64,000 nt of DNA from Hordeum vulgare subsp. vulgare (lineage: Eukaryota; Streptophyta; Magnoliopsida; Poales; Poaceae). Made by a program: the position numbers and the translations under genes. The stretch is taken from assembly GCF_904849725.1 (NCBI RefSeq), contig NC_058518.1, positions 411,811,081 to 411,875,080 of the forward strand. Reading direction: 5' to 3'. Shown here piece by piece: positions 1-11,265 of the stretch; positions within the stretch are counted from its first letter, which is position 1; the number at the start of each line of letters is the position of its first letter. Under the pieces are notes generated by a model. It was not told where the DNA came from. It was given only the letters and a program-made list of their open reading frames with translations, and did no database searches.

Positions 1-1312
1 CCCTTTTGTAGCAAGGGACAAGCCTGAACAAAGTCTTATAGGAGAAAAAACGCTCCCGAGGACACACGGGAATTTCTGTCATGCTAGTTTCATCATGTTC
101 ATAAGATTCACGTTCGTTACTTTGATAGTTTGATATGTGGGTGGACCGGCGCTTGGGTACTGCCCTTACTTGGACAAGCATCCCACTTATGATTAACCTC
201 TCTCGCAAGCATCCGCAACTACAAAAGAAGAATTAAGACAAAGTCTAACCATATCATTACACTAGTGGATCCAAATCAGCCCCTCACGAAGCAATGCATA
301 GACTGGGGTTTAAGCTTCTGTCACTCCAGCAACCCATCATCTACTTACTACTTCCCAATGCCTTCCTCTAGGCCTAAATATGGTGAAGTGTTATGTAGTC
401 GACGTTCACATAACACCACTAGAGGAAAAAACAACATACAACATATCAAAATACCGAACGAATATCAAATTCACATGACTATTATTAACATGACTTATCC
501 CATGTCCTCAGGAACAAAAGTAACTACTCACAAAATAAAATCATAATCATGATCAGAGGTGTAATGAATAGAATCAATGATCTGAACATAAACTCTTCCA
601 CCAAGTAATCCAGCTAGCATCAACTACAAAGAGTAATCAACACTACTAGCAACCTTACAAGTACCAATCGGAGTCGTGAGACGGAGATTGGTTACAAGAG
701 ATGAACTAGGGATTGGAGAGGAGATGGTGTTGATGAAGATGTTGATGAAGATGCCTCCCCTCCAACGAGAGGAGTGTTGGTGATGACGATGGTGACGATT
801 TCCCCCTCCGGGAGGGAAGTTTCCCCGACAGGATCATCCTGCCGGAGCTCTAGATTGGATCTGCTCAAGTTCCGCCTCGTGGCGGCGGCGAAACCACGAA
901 AAAGCTCCCGTCTGATTTTTTCTGGACCAAGACGCTTCATATACCAAAAGAGGGGGGCTAGTGGGCCGTCAGGGAGCCCACAAGCCCCCACTCCGCCACT
1001 AGGGGGGTGGCGATGTCTGGGCTTGTGGCGCCCTGGCAGCCCCCCTCCGGTAGTTCTTTCGCCCAGTATTCTTTATATAATCTCAAAAAATCCACGTAAC
1101 TTTTCAGGGCATTTGAAGATGTGCAGAATAGTGGACTAAGATTTGCTCCTTTTCCAGTCCAGAATTCCAGCTGCCTGAATTCTTTCTCTTCAAATAAACC
1201 TTGCAAAATAAGAGAGAAAAGGCATAAATATGGTACCACAAGTAATATAACAGCCCAAAAAGCAATAAATATCAAAATAAAAGCATGATGCAAAATGGAC
1301 TTATTAGACATG
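1..1312 (-). mobile_element. Gypsy LTR fragment, Athila/Fatima-like, left end outside the window
   Basis: This stretch has the character of a long Triticeae Gypsy LTR read from the minus strand. It holds a GC-rich block around 780-900, a block resembling the part of the Athila-type LTR at 26040-26170, a TATA-like run near 1072 and an AT-rich tail ending near 1312. The tail resembles the start of Fatima-type LTRs as I remember them, but the terminal TG/CA dinucleotide is not clear here, so the right boundary is approximate. No coding potential is convincing; the open frames at 265-546 and 692-1410 are shadows. The Gypsy LTR assignment is fairly safe, the family name is from memory. Confidence 0.6.
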
Positions 1313-1317
1313 AATCG

Positions 1318-1534
1318 CGGCGGAGCTGCTGTGGCGGAGGATGGGGTTTGACGCGTATCCGAGCGGTGAAACCGCATATATGCCGGTTGGGGGTCCTTTT
1401 TCCGGGCCAAGGTACAAAAATTACGGGCCGAATGAGCGATACGGGGTGTGTTTTGGCTAGCAAAACGGGTCGAACCCGTATATTCGCCGAAATTATCCGG
1501 GTTCGGCCCTCTTACGGGTCTGCTAGAGACGCTC
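1318..1534. mobile_element. Truncated PIF/Harbinger-type MITE end
   Basis: The sequence at 1519-1534 differs by one base from the right terminal inverted repeat of the complete element at 5819-6529 (TCTGCTAGAGAtGCTC with t changed to c). No matching left terminus is visible between the Gypsy LTR and here, so the element appears cut on its left side, probably by the LTR insertion. The left limit is a guess. Confidence 0.35.
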
Positions 1535-1721
1535 TATACTCGTCCAGCCCGTAATTTTTTAACGCGGCCTGCAAACCTACCCCCGAAGTTGTATATTTAT
1601 GGGTTTGCGGGGCAGATACGAGTCGAAATCCTATCCCCCCGCCGCCGCATTTCGCTGTGATTCCCCACTCTCTCCCTCGCATTTCTCGCCGCCGGTGAGC
1701 CCTCTTCCGCCTCCAAACGCC

Positions 1722-2299
1722 ATGTGGGGCCGTATGTGGATCTCCGGCAACAGTTCCGGCGGGGGCGGCGACCCCGAGTGCGAGCGGTGCGTCCGCGCGA
1801 ACGAAGCGAGGAAGCGTGCGGCGAGGAGGTGGACGAACCAAGGCCTCGAGCCGCCGTCAAGCCTCCTCCGTCGTGAGATGGAGGAGTACGACTGCCGGCA
1901 TGGGCGGATGCCCTCGCCGTCCGTGGGCTCTTCCTCCGTCGTGGGGAGCTCGTCCGGCGCTGCGCTTCTCCCCGTGAAAAGGGGGTGGGCGGATGAGCTG
2001 GAGGATCGCAGGCTCGTCGCCGTCAAGCAGGAGCCAGAGGAGATCGCGCGCCGAGGCGTCGTCGGGCCCGAAGATTACTTCGGCGATGATGTCGACGCGG
2101 TCGCGTTCGCCATTGCCGAACGAAGCTTGTGCGAGGAGGCGGAGCGCTGCCGCCACGACAAGGAGCTCAAAGACCTCTTGTTCAAGTAGGCGTTCGGGCC
2201 AACCTCGCCGCGGAGGACAAGGACGACGAGTGGCGGCGCATCTGCGAGGAGCAGAGGGAGAAGTTCATCGACCTCGTCAGCTCTAACGAGGAGGACTGA
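1722..2299 (+). pseudogene. Broken gene-like ORF, acidic protein of unknown function
   Basis: From ATG 1722 an open frame of about 155 codons ends at TAG 2187-2189. A second frame then carries on with similar charged composition (ending in an acidic EED-type tail) to TGA 2297-2299, so the original frame was probably about 190 codons and has one frameshift near 2175-2190. The protein has a CxxC pair near its N terminus, is rich in Arg and Glu, and has no signal peptide or membrane segment. GC content is far above the flanks, with a pyrimidine-rich leader at 1640-1720. It may be a host gene fragment carried by a transposon or a non-autonomous transposon gene. I do not recognise the family. Confidence 0.45.
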
Positions 2300-3049
2300 G
2301 CTCCACCACCGCGTCGTCCTTGACCGCGAGCTCGTCCATTTTGGTACATCGACATCGGCCTCGCCACTGCTAGATCCCTCACCCCCTCTAGTAGTAGCAG
2401 CAGTAGAATGAACTATGTATGATCATGTAGTATGTGATAAACTATGAATGATCACTATGGTTGCAAATTTTTTCGCGAATGTTTTTTTTAAATTATATAG
2501 TTTCATGTACGGGGTCTATTCTGCAGCGCACGGTTTTGCCCCATAAAACATATCTTCGTCGAACTATAAACGTCTTATGCAGGTCGGCATTATAGGTTTT
2601 TGGGTTCCAACCATCTCATATTTTGCTTGCGGTAGTACGTCGATGGATCGTGGTATGGGAAAGGTGACGCGTCTATATTTTCCATAGTTGTGATCTTTTA
2701 CAAGACTGCTACATCTAGGGAGGATGGTGGCGGTCGAGGGACGAACAAAGTTGAACCATCATGACACCGATGTTTGACTGCGTAGAAGATTTAACGTGTG
2801 CAACAGAGTTGGCTCTCGGTCAAAACGATCTCATGAACAAACCTTCCAACTATATATTTTTTTTGGAGGGAAAAACCTTCCAACTATAGTGTGCGCAACC
2901 AGGTGCACGCCGAAATGGGCCGGCCTAGCGTACGGGAGGCTATGGCCTCGTTATTTCTTGAAAAAAATACACTTTTTTTGTTTTTTGCTTTATTTTTTCT
3001 TTTATTTATACTTTCAAATATTATGTGTGTATATGTGTATATATATATA
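2300..3049. other. Unassigned AT-rich spacer
   Basis: The first 200 bases look like a 3' flank of the gene-like frame, with a short AGT/AGC-rich run at 2390-2410. The rest is AT-rich with homopolymer T runs and a short TA run at 3038-3050. I see no gene, terminal repeat or target duplication that can be supported. Confidence 0.4.
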
Positions 3050-4428
3050 CCTATTAATAAAGGACGAATGGCATCTGTCCGTGCGTCGTTGGTTATTTTG
3101 CAACAAAAAGCCTATGTGGTTTTAGGTAATCAATCTGCAGTACATTTTTAAGTCAAAACGAATAGTTTTTTATTCTTATAAAAAGCTACGTGACTTTACA
3201 ATAATAAACTCACAGTTCGATTTTAAATCACAGCCAACCATTTTTTTTTACATATAACATCCTAATATTTACGTTAAACAATGCACAGTCCATGTGTAAT
3301 AGATATTTTTCAAAATAATCATATCTTTTAAATCTTAACTTTAATTTTAACATATTATATATTAAATTTGACTAGAAAAATGTGTAGAATTTGAATCTGA
3401 TGTAATTTTTATCTGTTAGCTATTTAAAAAATAATCTATTTAGGATGCAACCTAAATCAATGATGCATGCTTCGTCATTTCTTTATATCGACGTCAATTC
3501 GTAATGCAAATGAACATATCATACACATTGCTCTGTGCTATCTGATAAAGAACGAGCGAGGGAGATAATTACAATGAATCAACTAAAATTCATACGCATG
3601 TTGTAGTTTCACCAGCCTTTGTCTTTGTACATGTCGCATGATTGAAGATGCTACATACGTATTTTCTTTGGTTATATCCACACTTGTACTTATCAATGGA
3701 CTACATAATTAATTTTTATAGTGAATTGACAAATAATTTAAAAATGCCTAGAATCTGAATACTATGTAATTTTTATCTATTAGTTATTTAAAAAATAATC
3801 TATTTAGGGTGCAACCTAAATCAATGGTGCATGCTACGTCATTTCTTCATATCGGCGTTAATTCGTAATGCAAATGAACATGACACACACATTGTTCTGT
3901 GCTGCTTGATAAGGAACGAGCAAAGAAAATAATTACAATGAATCAACTAAAATCCATAGGCATGTTATACTTTCACCAGCCTTTCTCTTCGTACATGTCG
4001 CATGATCGAAGATACTACGTATATATATTTTCTTTTGCCAAATCCACACGTGTACTTACAACGGACTACACAATTCTTTTTTATAGTGAATACACAAATA
4101 GTTTTTATAGCATATACATACACTTATAAAATTCATGAAGATTTATTTTTAAAATATCCAAATAATTTTTGTGATGGTTATGAACATTAATATTGGAACT
4201 CATATATAGGATCTTATTTTGTGTTTCATCCGTTGCAAGTGAGGGTGACACATATAGATTTTTGTAAATAGACTTAATTTGTAGAAGCGGCCTCCTTAAT
4301 ATAAAACGGCATCGACAGGTTGCTATCTGAATCTGGCCGTAGCTGAATCAAAATTGAATCGAAATGAGAACAATGGCTCAGATAAAAAGTATTTACTCTT
4401 CCCTTGCAACGCACGGCATGGTTGCTAG
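3050..4428 (+). mobile_element. Helitron-like non-autonomous element
   Basis: The right end (4401-4428) has the grass Helitron style: a decayed GC-rich hairpin built around TGCAACGCACGG about ten bases before a terminal CTAG (4425-4428) followed by T. The left end near 3050 has CCTATTAATAAAGG, like the 5' ends of such elements, inserted after a TA run; the canonical 5' TC is not seen. The interior is AT-rich and non-coding and contains a 363-bp tandem duplication. Helitrons make no target duplication, so the ends cannot be proven from one copy. Confidence 0.45.
3375..4100. repeat. Two-copy direct repeat, period about 363 bp
   Basis: The segment starting near 3375 is repeated from near 3738. 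Examples are GCAACCTAAATCAATG at about 3446 and 3809, and TTACAATGAATCAACTAAAA at about 3569 and 3932. The copies differ by scattered substitutions and small indels, so the duplication is not recent. No frame is conserved between copies. Confidence 0.75.
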
Positions 4429-4753
4429 TACATATAGATTGTAGTTACTCTCAGTTTTGTTTGATATATTGTAGGTAGTATCTATCATATCGGAGGATAT
4501 GTACACGTAGTATGTAGCATATATCAATATTTAGATAGTATATATACTACCTGTTAGGTAATATGTACCATATTTTTAGCATACTCATTTTTACGTATAA
4601 ATATGTATGTATTTCATAATATTACAAAACTATGGATTAACTATATTATTTTATGTAACATATTTTGTAGTATCTTATCTATAGTATGTGAACATACTTA
4701 CAATAATAAATTATAATATATAGTATCACATGGTAGTATATGACACATGGGAG

Positions 4754-5167
4754 CGAAAGTGCCTTTCTGCTCCCGAGCTCATTTGAGCTCGGGTGAACAG
4801 TAAAATCAAAAAAAAAAATCAAAAAATGTTCAAAAAGTTCTGAATTTTTTTAAAATCAACTTTGACAAAAGTTCTAAGTGCATGCAAAAATTTGGCATGA
4901 ACTAACATTTCTACAAGGCGTTCAAAAATAAACAAAATAGACACTCTGAAAATGCGTATTTTCAGAGCATCCATTTTGTTTATTTTACCACGCCTTGTAG
5001 AAATGTTAGTTCATGCCAAATTTTTACATGCACTTAGAACTTTTGTCAAAGTTGATCCCAAAAAGAATTCAGAATTTTTTAAACATTTTTTGAATTTTTT
5101 TCGATTTTACTGTTCACCCGAGCTCAAATGAGCTCGGGAGCGAGCTCGGGAGCAGATACTCCACGTC
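4754..5167. mobile_element. Mutator-type fold-back MITE
   Basis: The element is nearly one long palindrome. The left arm from about 4768 pairs with the right arm ending about 5155, and the turn lies near 4955-4965. CACATGGGAG at 4744-4753 is repeated at 5168-5177 and fits a 9-10 bp target duplication as made by Mutator-like transposases. The right arm has a short extra copy of the CTCGGGAGC motif. There is no coding sequence. A transcript would form a hairpin of roughly 190 bp per arm. Confidence 0.75.
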
Positions 5168-5219
5168 CACATGGGAGTAACTACACCCGATAGTAGGAGA
5201 TATTTTCCCGTAGGTGGAT

Positions 5220-5600
5220 TAGGAGCACTCGGTGCTCCACCCCCCTATATTGAAAAATAATTTAGTAGTTCAAACAAAGAGTAAAAAAACCTAGAACTTT
5301 TTAGTATCCAATATGACGAGGTAATATGCTGGTATAAAAAGTTTGGCCAAGCAATTAATCTCGTTGACTTTAGGGCAAAAAAACCAAATTATGATGATAA
5401 ATAGTACTTTTATCTAGCCTTTTTGGAAAATCTTTGACTCTGGATGCAATGAAAGTAATTCTGGGTTTAATTTTTTTATATGCAGTGCAATACTTGATCA
5501 TGTTTGATTACATAAAAAATTCCAGAATTTTTTAACTTTTTTGAAATACTAAATTATTTTTAAATATAAAGGGGCGTAGCATCCGATAGCTCCTATGCAC
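5220..5600. mobile_element. Fold-back MITE, superfamily unclear
   Basis: The left end (GGAGCACTCGGTGCTCC, from about 5221) pairs imperfectly with the right end near 5580-5600, and AAAAATAATTTAGTA near 5254 pairs with TACTAAATTATTTTT near 5556. The middle is AT-rich and non-coding. I could not find a clear target duplication, so the boundaries are approximate. Confidence 0.55.
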
Positions 5601-5818
5601 TTTCGGTATTTTCCCTATATATAGCTTATTCCTCGCCCTGGCCATCCATCGAGCCACGTGATTGCACTCAACCAAGCCATAATTTCACCAGTATAAAAAT
5701 ACCTCATATATTAATAGGCACCGAGGTAATTTTACCTTTCCACATACCTCGCGTACTTTTTTTTTTCTCTTTTTGGACGGTACCTCGCATTCTGTTTGCT
5801 TATCCCATTACGAGCTAA
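5601..5818. other. Short unassigned spacer between MITEs
   Basis: AT-rich sequence with a TATA-like run near 5615-5622 and a T-rich run at 5758-5775. Nothing coding is visible. Confidence 0.3.
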
Positions 5819-6529
5819 GAGCATCTCTAGCAGACCCCGTATAAGTGATTAAATTCGTAAATTTTTCGTGTTTTACAGTTTTAGTCGTACAAAGTGTGCA
5901 GAACAGAAACCGTAAAAATAATCCAATCCATAAAACATTTAAGAGGTATGGAAAGCCACACCGAAACCTTTATTTTTAAAGGTTCGAAGGCCGATTCTAA
6001 GGGCCCCGTATACCGGTCAAACCTCGTCGGAGCAAACACGCCGCCGTAGAGTTTGCAAAAATTCATCACCGCATGCCGGAAAAGGCCGCTGGACGCTGCA
6101 ATCGATCGCCATCGGTTTGAATTGGACGAGCTCGACCTCATCATTGCCTCCCATGACCTTAGCCTGGCCGTCAGAATCTTCCCAGCACGGCAGGCAAAGG
6201 GGCACAACTCGGCTGGCAACGGAGGAAGGTGCTGACGAGGAAGGCGATGGGACATGACCGGCGGGCGACAAGGCGTGGCCTGTGAGGTTGGGCCCGATGA
6301 CAGGGACGGGCCGCGACCGACGGGTTGGACGCGACCGGCGTGGCCGGCACGATCGGTTGGAGGAAGGGGCGGCAGCCACCGGACCGGAGGAAGGAGCTCT
6401 TCATCGCAGTTTTACAGTTTATTTTACGGTTTCTGTTTGGACGTAGATAAAATGAACCCTTAAAATTCCTTTCTTACCCGTATCTCAGTTTTACAGTTTA
6501 CGTTTTTATAGAGTCTGCTAGAGATGCTC
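5819..6529. mobile_element. Non-autonomous PIF/Harbinger element
   Basis: The ends are a perfect 16-bp terminal inverted repeat, GAGCATCTCTAGCAGA at 5819-5834 and its complement at 6514-6529. They are flanked by TAA on both sides (5816-5818 and 6530-6532), the TWA target site used by PIF/Harbinger transposases. The outer 150-200 bases on each side are AT-rich and partly complementary. The centre (6020-6400) is GC-rich with open frames on both strands. On the minus strand a short coding-like stretch read from about 6160 to 6010 may be a captured gene fragment, but no complete protein is present. Confidence 0.8.
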
Positions 6530-6532
6530 TAA

Positions 6533-6819
6533 CCCACATGTCCCATCCTAGGTTACCAGCGGTTTCGAGTTCCACTCTCGACGGCAAATATCACGTGGAC
6601 GTGATCAGCGGCGGATGGGCTTGACAACAAGTCCTCTGTGGCGCGGTGAGTGCATGTATATAAGGGTGTCGGTGTAAGCACATGTGGTGGTCGTGGCGGC
6701 ACTATGGCGGCTTGACGGACCAGTCAACTCCCAACGAGGAGGCACCTCGACGGGTGCGCCATGTCCCGTGCTATAAGTCCCCGTGGCGGTTGTGTACGTC
6801 GGGCCTTGTGGAGCCACTG
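6533..6819. other. Unassigned spacer
   Basis: Moderately GC-rich sequence between two MITEs. The open frame on the minus strand at 6605-6889 has no recognisable features and runs into the next MITE, so it is not called as a gene. Confidence 0.3.
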
Positions 6820-7032
6820 GACTATCCACAATGAGAGTAACACAGGTAGTAACATAGATGTCACATAAGCAAAAAATATAATATGACAACTAATTAATGA
6901 AAAAAGAGAAAATTGAGTCTATAGACTAATAAATGAAAGGTTCAATGTTACTATCATATGTTACTATCCATTATGAAGATATTAACTTAGACTAGTAACG
7001 TAATCTATATTACTCTTCATTATGAATAGTCT
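6820..7032. mobile_element. Small MITE with about 25-bp terminal inverted repeats
   Basis: The left end GACTATCCACAATGAGAGTAA is inverted at the right end (7008-7032) with a few mismatches. It encloses an AT-rich centre with repeated TTACTA motifs. The structure matches the common grass MITE type with GACTATCC ends. A target duplication is not obvious. Confidence 0.65.
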
Positions 7033-7065
7033 GAAGGAAGCCATGCAAGGAAGCGTTGTGGGAGC

Positions 7066-7615
7066 TGTTAAAACTAATCTTGTTATTAGTGTTGTGTGAG
7101 TTCTAGCCAGTCCGTGCATGTGTGCATGGATGAGTCAGTCGTTAGCTGCATGCATAGATTAGTTAGTCGGCTAGCTAAAAGGTAGGTTAGTTGATCAGTT
7201 CGTTAGTAACACCCGGTCAAGTTTGAGGTGCCCCTAGAGTGATTCTAGCTAAGAGGTTAGGTGATGAACGTGTGTTGGCTGGGTCATGTGTTAGTGGCCT
7301 AGATTTGTGCACGCATGGGTGAGTTAGTTAGTGGCCGAATGTGCGTGCGTGCGTGCGTGGCACAAATGCATTCTCCTGTGTATATATGTTATATTGAGTT
7401 AATGAGAAGAGGAGGCTGAGTGAGGGCTGTGGAAAAGATGTAGCACTTGTGTGACCAAGGAAGAGAGCCTCCCGGCAAAGCTACTTGGCTTTCTTCCCTA
7501 GTACGTGTGTGTGTGTGTGTTTTTCTTCATGGTGTGTGTTGTGGAGAGAAACCAAGAGAGTTGGAGATTGTGAGGAAGAAGAAAAGCGGCGTTGCAAGAG
7601 GAGGCGACGCCAACA
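7066..7615 (+). repeat. 5' LTR of miniature LTR retrotransposon
   Basis: Begins TGTTAAAACT and ends CGCCAACA. It contains a (GT)n run at 7505-7521, a GCGT run near 7346-7360 and TATATA near 7381-7386, a possible promoter. Confidence 0.9.
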
Positions 7616-7617
7616 TT

Positions 7618-7635
7618 TGGTATCAGAGCTTGGTT
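7618..7635 (+). other. Primer binding site, initiator tRNA-Met type
   Basis: TGGTATCAGAGC lies 2 bases after the left LTR. It is the complement of the 3' end of plant initiator tRNA-Met, the usual primer for plant LTR elements. Confidence 0.85.
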
Positions 7636-8023
7636 GTCTTGGGCGTCGTTCGTCATGCCGAAGGCGTGCCGGTGAGGACGGCGTTCGTCGGCGGCCGCGC
7701 GAAGCTCCGGACCGTGTGTCTGCCTATGAAGGTGCACGGCGTTGCGGTTGCCATGGTGGACACGGTGGAGGCGACGCGGCAGACTCCATGTGAGGGGGAC
7801 GTCGGTGGCGCAAGGTGGACGCCGTTGGCGGCGTGATGCAGCTAGCGGTTGGTGTGTCTTCATCATCGTCAAGCTGTGTCACGCGTGATGGAGAAAGGTA
7901 TGCTGTCGGCAAGTTGTGTCACCGGCGACAAGGAGGTGATGACCATGGAGCGGACGCCATTGCCATAAGGAGTTCCATGTGCGAGTCGTCGATAAGGTGC
8001 GTCATCCTCGGCAACATGGAGAT

Positions 8024-8190
8024 GAGTCACCGGCGAGTTGTGGCACCGGTGACGAACATGGAGTCACCGGCGAGTTGCGACATCGGTGGCAAACATGAAG
8101 GCGAGTCACCGGCGAGTTGTGTCACCGGTGACAAACATGGGGCGAATCACCGGCCAGTTGCGGCACCGGTGGCAAACATGCGGCAACTAT
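8024..8190 (+). repeat. Short tandem repeat inside the miniature element, about 4 units
   Basis: A unit of about 40 bases built on TCACCGGCGAGTTG followed by CACCGGTG and AAACATG is repeated about four times with spacing changes. Each unit contains the near-palindrome CACCGGTG. A partial version of the unit precedes it near 7900-7960. Confidence 0.65.
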
Positions 8191-8370
8191 CGTGTGATGG
8201 AGGCACGCTCGTGGTGAATGTGTAGGAGGTGTGGCTCTCATTGAAGCAAACGGCGACGACGACAATCGGCATGAGAAGATGGCATTGACGGCCGTCTCCG
8301 TGTTACACCGACAACATCGACGACCATGGGCTTCAAGAGAGAAATATATTAACAAGATTAGGGAGGTGAA

Positions 8371-8919
8371 TGTTGAAACTAATCTTGTTATTAGTGTTGT
8401 GTGAGTTCTAGCCAGTCCGTGCATGTGTGCATGGATGAGTCAGTCGTTAGCTGCATGCATATAATAGTTAGTCGGCTAGCTAAAAGGTAGGTTAGTTGAT
8501 CAGTTCGTTAGTAACACCCGGTCAAGTTTGAGGTGCCCCTAGAGTGATTCTAGCTAAGAGGTTAGGTGATGAACGTGTGTTGGCTGGGTCATTTGTTAGT
8601 GGCCTAGATTTGTGCATGCATGGGTGAGTTAGTTAGTGGCCGAATGTGCGTGCGTGCGTGCGTGGCACAAATGCATTCCCCTGTGTATATAAGTTATATT
8701 GAGTTAATGAGAAGAGGAGGCTGAGTGAGGGCTGTGGAAAAAATGTAGCACTTGTGTGACCAAGGAAGAGAGCCTTCCGGCAAAGCTACTTGGCTTTCTT
8801 CCCTGGTACGTGTGTGTGTGTTTTTCTTCATGGTGTGTGTTGTGGAGAGAAATCAAGAAAGCTGGAGATTGTGAGGAAGAAGAAAAGCGGCGTTGTTGCA
8901 AGAGGAGGCGACGCCAACA
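8371..8919 (+). repeat. 3' LTR of miniature LTR retrotransposon
   Basis: Matches 7066-7615 over its full length with scattered differences (start TGTTGAAACT, a shorter GT run, one extra GTT near 8894). It is followed directly by the GGAGC duplication. Confidence 0.9.
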
Positions 8920-8924
8920 GGAGC

Positions 8925-9741
8925 GACTCACCTGGCCGAGCAGCTCCAATTTGGGCTTCTGCTCCTATAGCAACGCGTGGCGTCCTCCAGTCCTTCAATC
9001 CATCCAATTGAGTGCTATGAGCTTGAAGTCTGCGTTTGTATTTGTTTCAGATTGTGTGCTGCACACCCAGTTGAGGTATATCTCAAATTACCTCCTTCCT
9101 TTTCTTATTGAAACACGAAAAAAAACTCCGACTCCAAAGCCATATACGGCATGGGGAAGCATTTGTGACAAATACCACTTTTTCAGAGAGAAAAAAAAGT
9201 ATACGATGTAGTTTGATTGTTGTGTGTACTCATCTCCTGTGTTTCAGTCTCATAAATTTTTCGGACTATAGTTGTACAACGAAAATGGACATGTCTTGAA
9301 TATTTTCTAAAAATCTCTCATCACTAAATACGTATTGCTCATGTTGGTTGATGCAGCGCTCCGCGTTTTTTCCATTTTGATGTGAGGCGCATCTCCTCCC
9401 ATCACAGCGATCCCCAGCCACCGAAGCTCTTCAGTATCATTCTCCATCGATTCACATAACCATGTGTCCTGTTTGCATATACTATTGCATTGCGTCTCCT
9501 CGAAATTAGTTAGATTTATTAAAAAGTTGAGTTTGCTGAAAGCCAAGCTTTGTACATTTAGTTTTTGTTTCACACCATGTTTAATTGTTTTGAGCATAGC
9601 CAAACTACAAGGTTAATATTCAAATTGTGACTTATGTTTCACACGGATAAAACAATATCAAGGTTTGGTTTTCAAGTAACAACTGGTCAAGTATATGCAT
9701 TGGTCATCCCTGATGGGTACTACTTTTCTTTGGCAAACATT
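8925..9741. other. Unassigned region
   Basis: Mixed composition with no terminal repeats or credible gene. The open frames at 8756-9211 and 9307-9603 have no recognisable domains; the first runs out of the retrotransposon LTR. Confidence 0.35.
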
Positions 9742-10334
9742 ATAAACACATATTCTAGATTAAAGTCTCATGTCTAGCATTTACTTTTTAGGCAAACATT
9801 ATATATAAACACATAATGTGGTGATGCTAGCTCCCGTCCTATCATTTTGAAGGACAAATCAAACAAGTGCAAAAGCAATAACAGTGACGCTACAGAAAAA
9901 ACGTCCGCAGTGAATTGATGGATGGCTCTCAGTGTTTTGACGTGCCATCATGGTTGTGCTCATGTCCGTGGCCTATGTCGATGTTTGTTCTTTAAACTAT
10001 CACCCGTGTGTGGAAGCTTACTTGTGATGTTGATTATCATGTGTAAGCGGGTTGTATGGGTAGTGTGGTGGGGGAGTTTGTCTGTTTTTATTTATCGTCT
10101 AGTGATCTCATGACTTGGGAGTAGTCCACCTGCATCATAAGATTGTGTCTTGGTTGTCATTCATAGCTAAGCGTGTAACAGCTTTTGTCCGATTTTTCGT
10201 GAATTAACCGGACAGCTCCCCTGTTCTTAACTAATGGATGAGGCAAAACTTTTGGTTTAAAAAAATAAAAGGAATAAACACATACTGTAGATTCGAGTCT
10301 CCTGTCTAGTAGTTACTTTTAGGCAAACATTATA
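9742..10334. repeat. 62-bp direct repeats flanking a possible LINE 3' fragment
   Basis: ATAAACACAT followed by about 50 similar bases and ending GGCAAACATTATA occurs at 9742-9803 and 10274-10334, with a part copy at 9732-9744. Between them, the sequence ending in GAGGCAAAACTTTTGGTTTAAAAAAA (10231-10264) resembles the 3' end of a plant LINE followed by a short poly(A). The flanking repeats are too long to be a LINE target duplication, so they may be older tandem copies split by the insertion. Confidence 0.45.
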
Positions 10335-10396
10335 AGCCACTGTTTTTAACCCTTCATAGCGCATGGGCCTGACTATAGTAGTAATTTATTTGTGAC

Positions 10397-10676
<280 letters not shown>

Positions 10677-10686
10677 GAAACTCTAT

Positions 10687-11265
10687 TCACCATCAAGGGT
10701 GCAGAATAATTTATTCTTCACCAGAGATAATCTTACGATTAATTTAAAAAAATTACATTTAAAATACAAATAATTACATTTATATTGAAGTACAACATAA
10801 AATTTCACAAAAGAAAAACAAAAACATAGGTCACAAGACCAGAAAAAATTGAATTTCTTGTATTTTTTACACTATTTTTGTATGTTCGTAATTTTACGTG
10901 ACATAAAATATTTTTACATTGATTATATTTTTTAGGTCTCTTTTTAAGTATAAAATAAGAAAAAAATTATGGAACTTAAAATTATGATGCATTGATATTA
11001 AAAATAGAGGGGATGAAGAATAACTATTCATCACCCAGGGTGACGAATATTCACGTAAAATTACGAACATACAAAAATAGTACAAAAAATACAATAAATT
11101 CATTTTTTTCTCATCTTGTGACCTATATTTTTGTTTTTCTTTTGTCAAATTTTACGTAGTGATTCAATATAAATGTAACTATTTGTATTTAAAATATAAT
11201 TTATTTGTAAATTGATCGTAAGATTATCTCGGATGAAAAAAAAAACTATTCTGCATCCTAGGTGA
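10687..11265. mobile_element. Large AT-rich fold-back MITE
   Basis: The left arm from 10687 is the inverted complement of the right arm ending near 11265: GGTGCAGAATA at 10698 pairs with TATTCTGCATCC at 11248, and AGATAATCTTACGAT pairs with ATCGTAAGATTATCT. Pairing continues for about 200 bases inward. Near 11010-11050 a third terminal-like motif (GAATAACTATTCATCACCC) suggests a nested or rearranged copy. It is non-coding. Confidence 0.7.

Larger units (their letters stand above)
7066..8919 (+). mobile_element. Complete miniature LTR retrotransposon (TRIM-like)
   Basis: Two LTRs of about 550 bp (7066-7615 and 8371-8919) enclose only 755 bp. GGAGC flanks both sides (7061-7065 and 8920-8924), a perfect 5-bp target duplication. 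A methionine-tRNA-type primer binding site follows the left LTR, and a purine-rich tract (about 8353-8370) precedes the right LTR. No gag or pol is present, so it must have moved using proteins of another element. Most of the interior is GC-rich with a short tandem repeat. The LTRs differ by scattered substitutions, a short dinucleotide length difference and a 3-bp insertion. Confidence 0.9.

Noticed and set aside
7447..8225. Frames across the miniature retrotransposon (129, 124 and 136 codons)
   Set aside because: They cross the LTR boundary and the tandem repeat and lack gag-like features.
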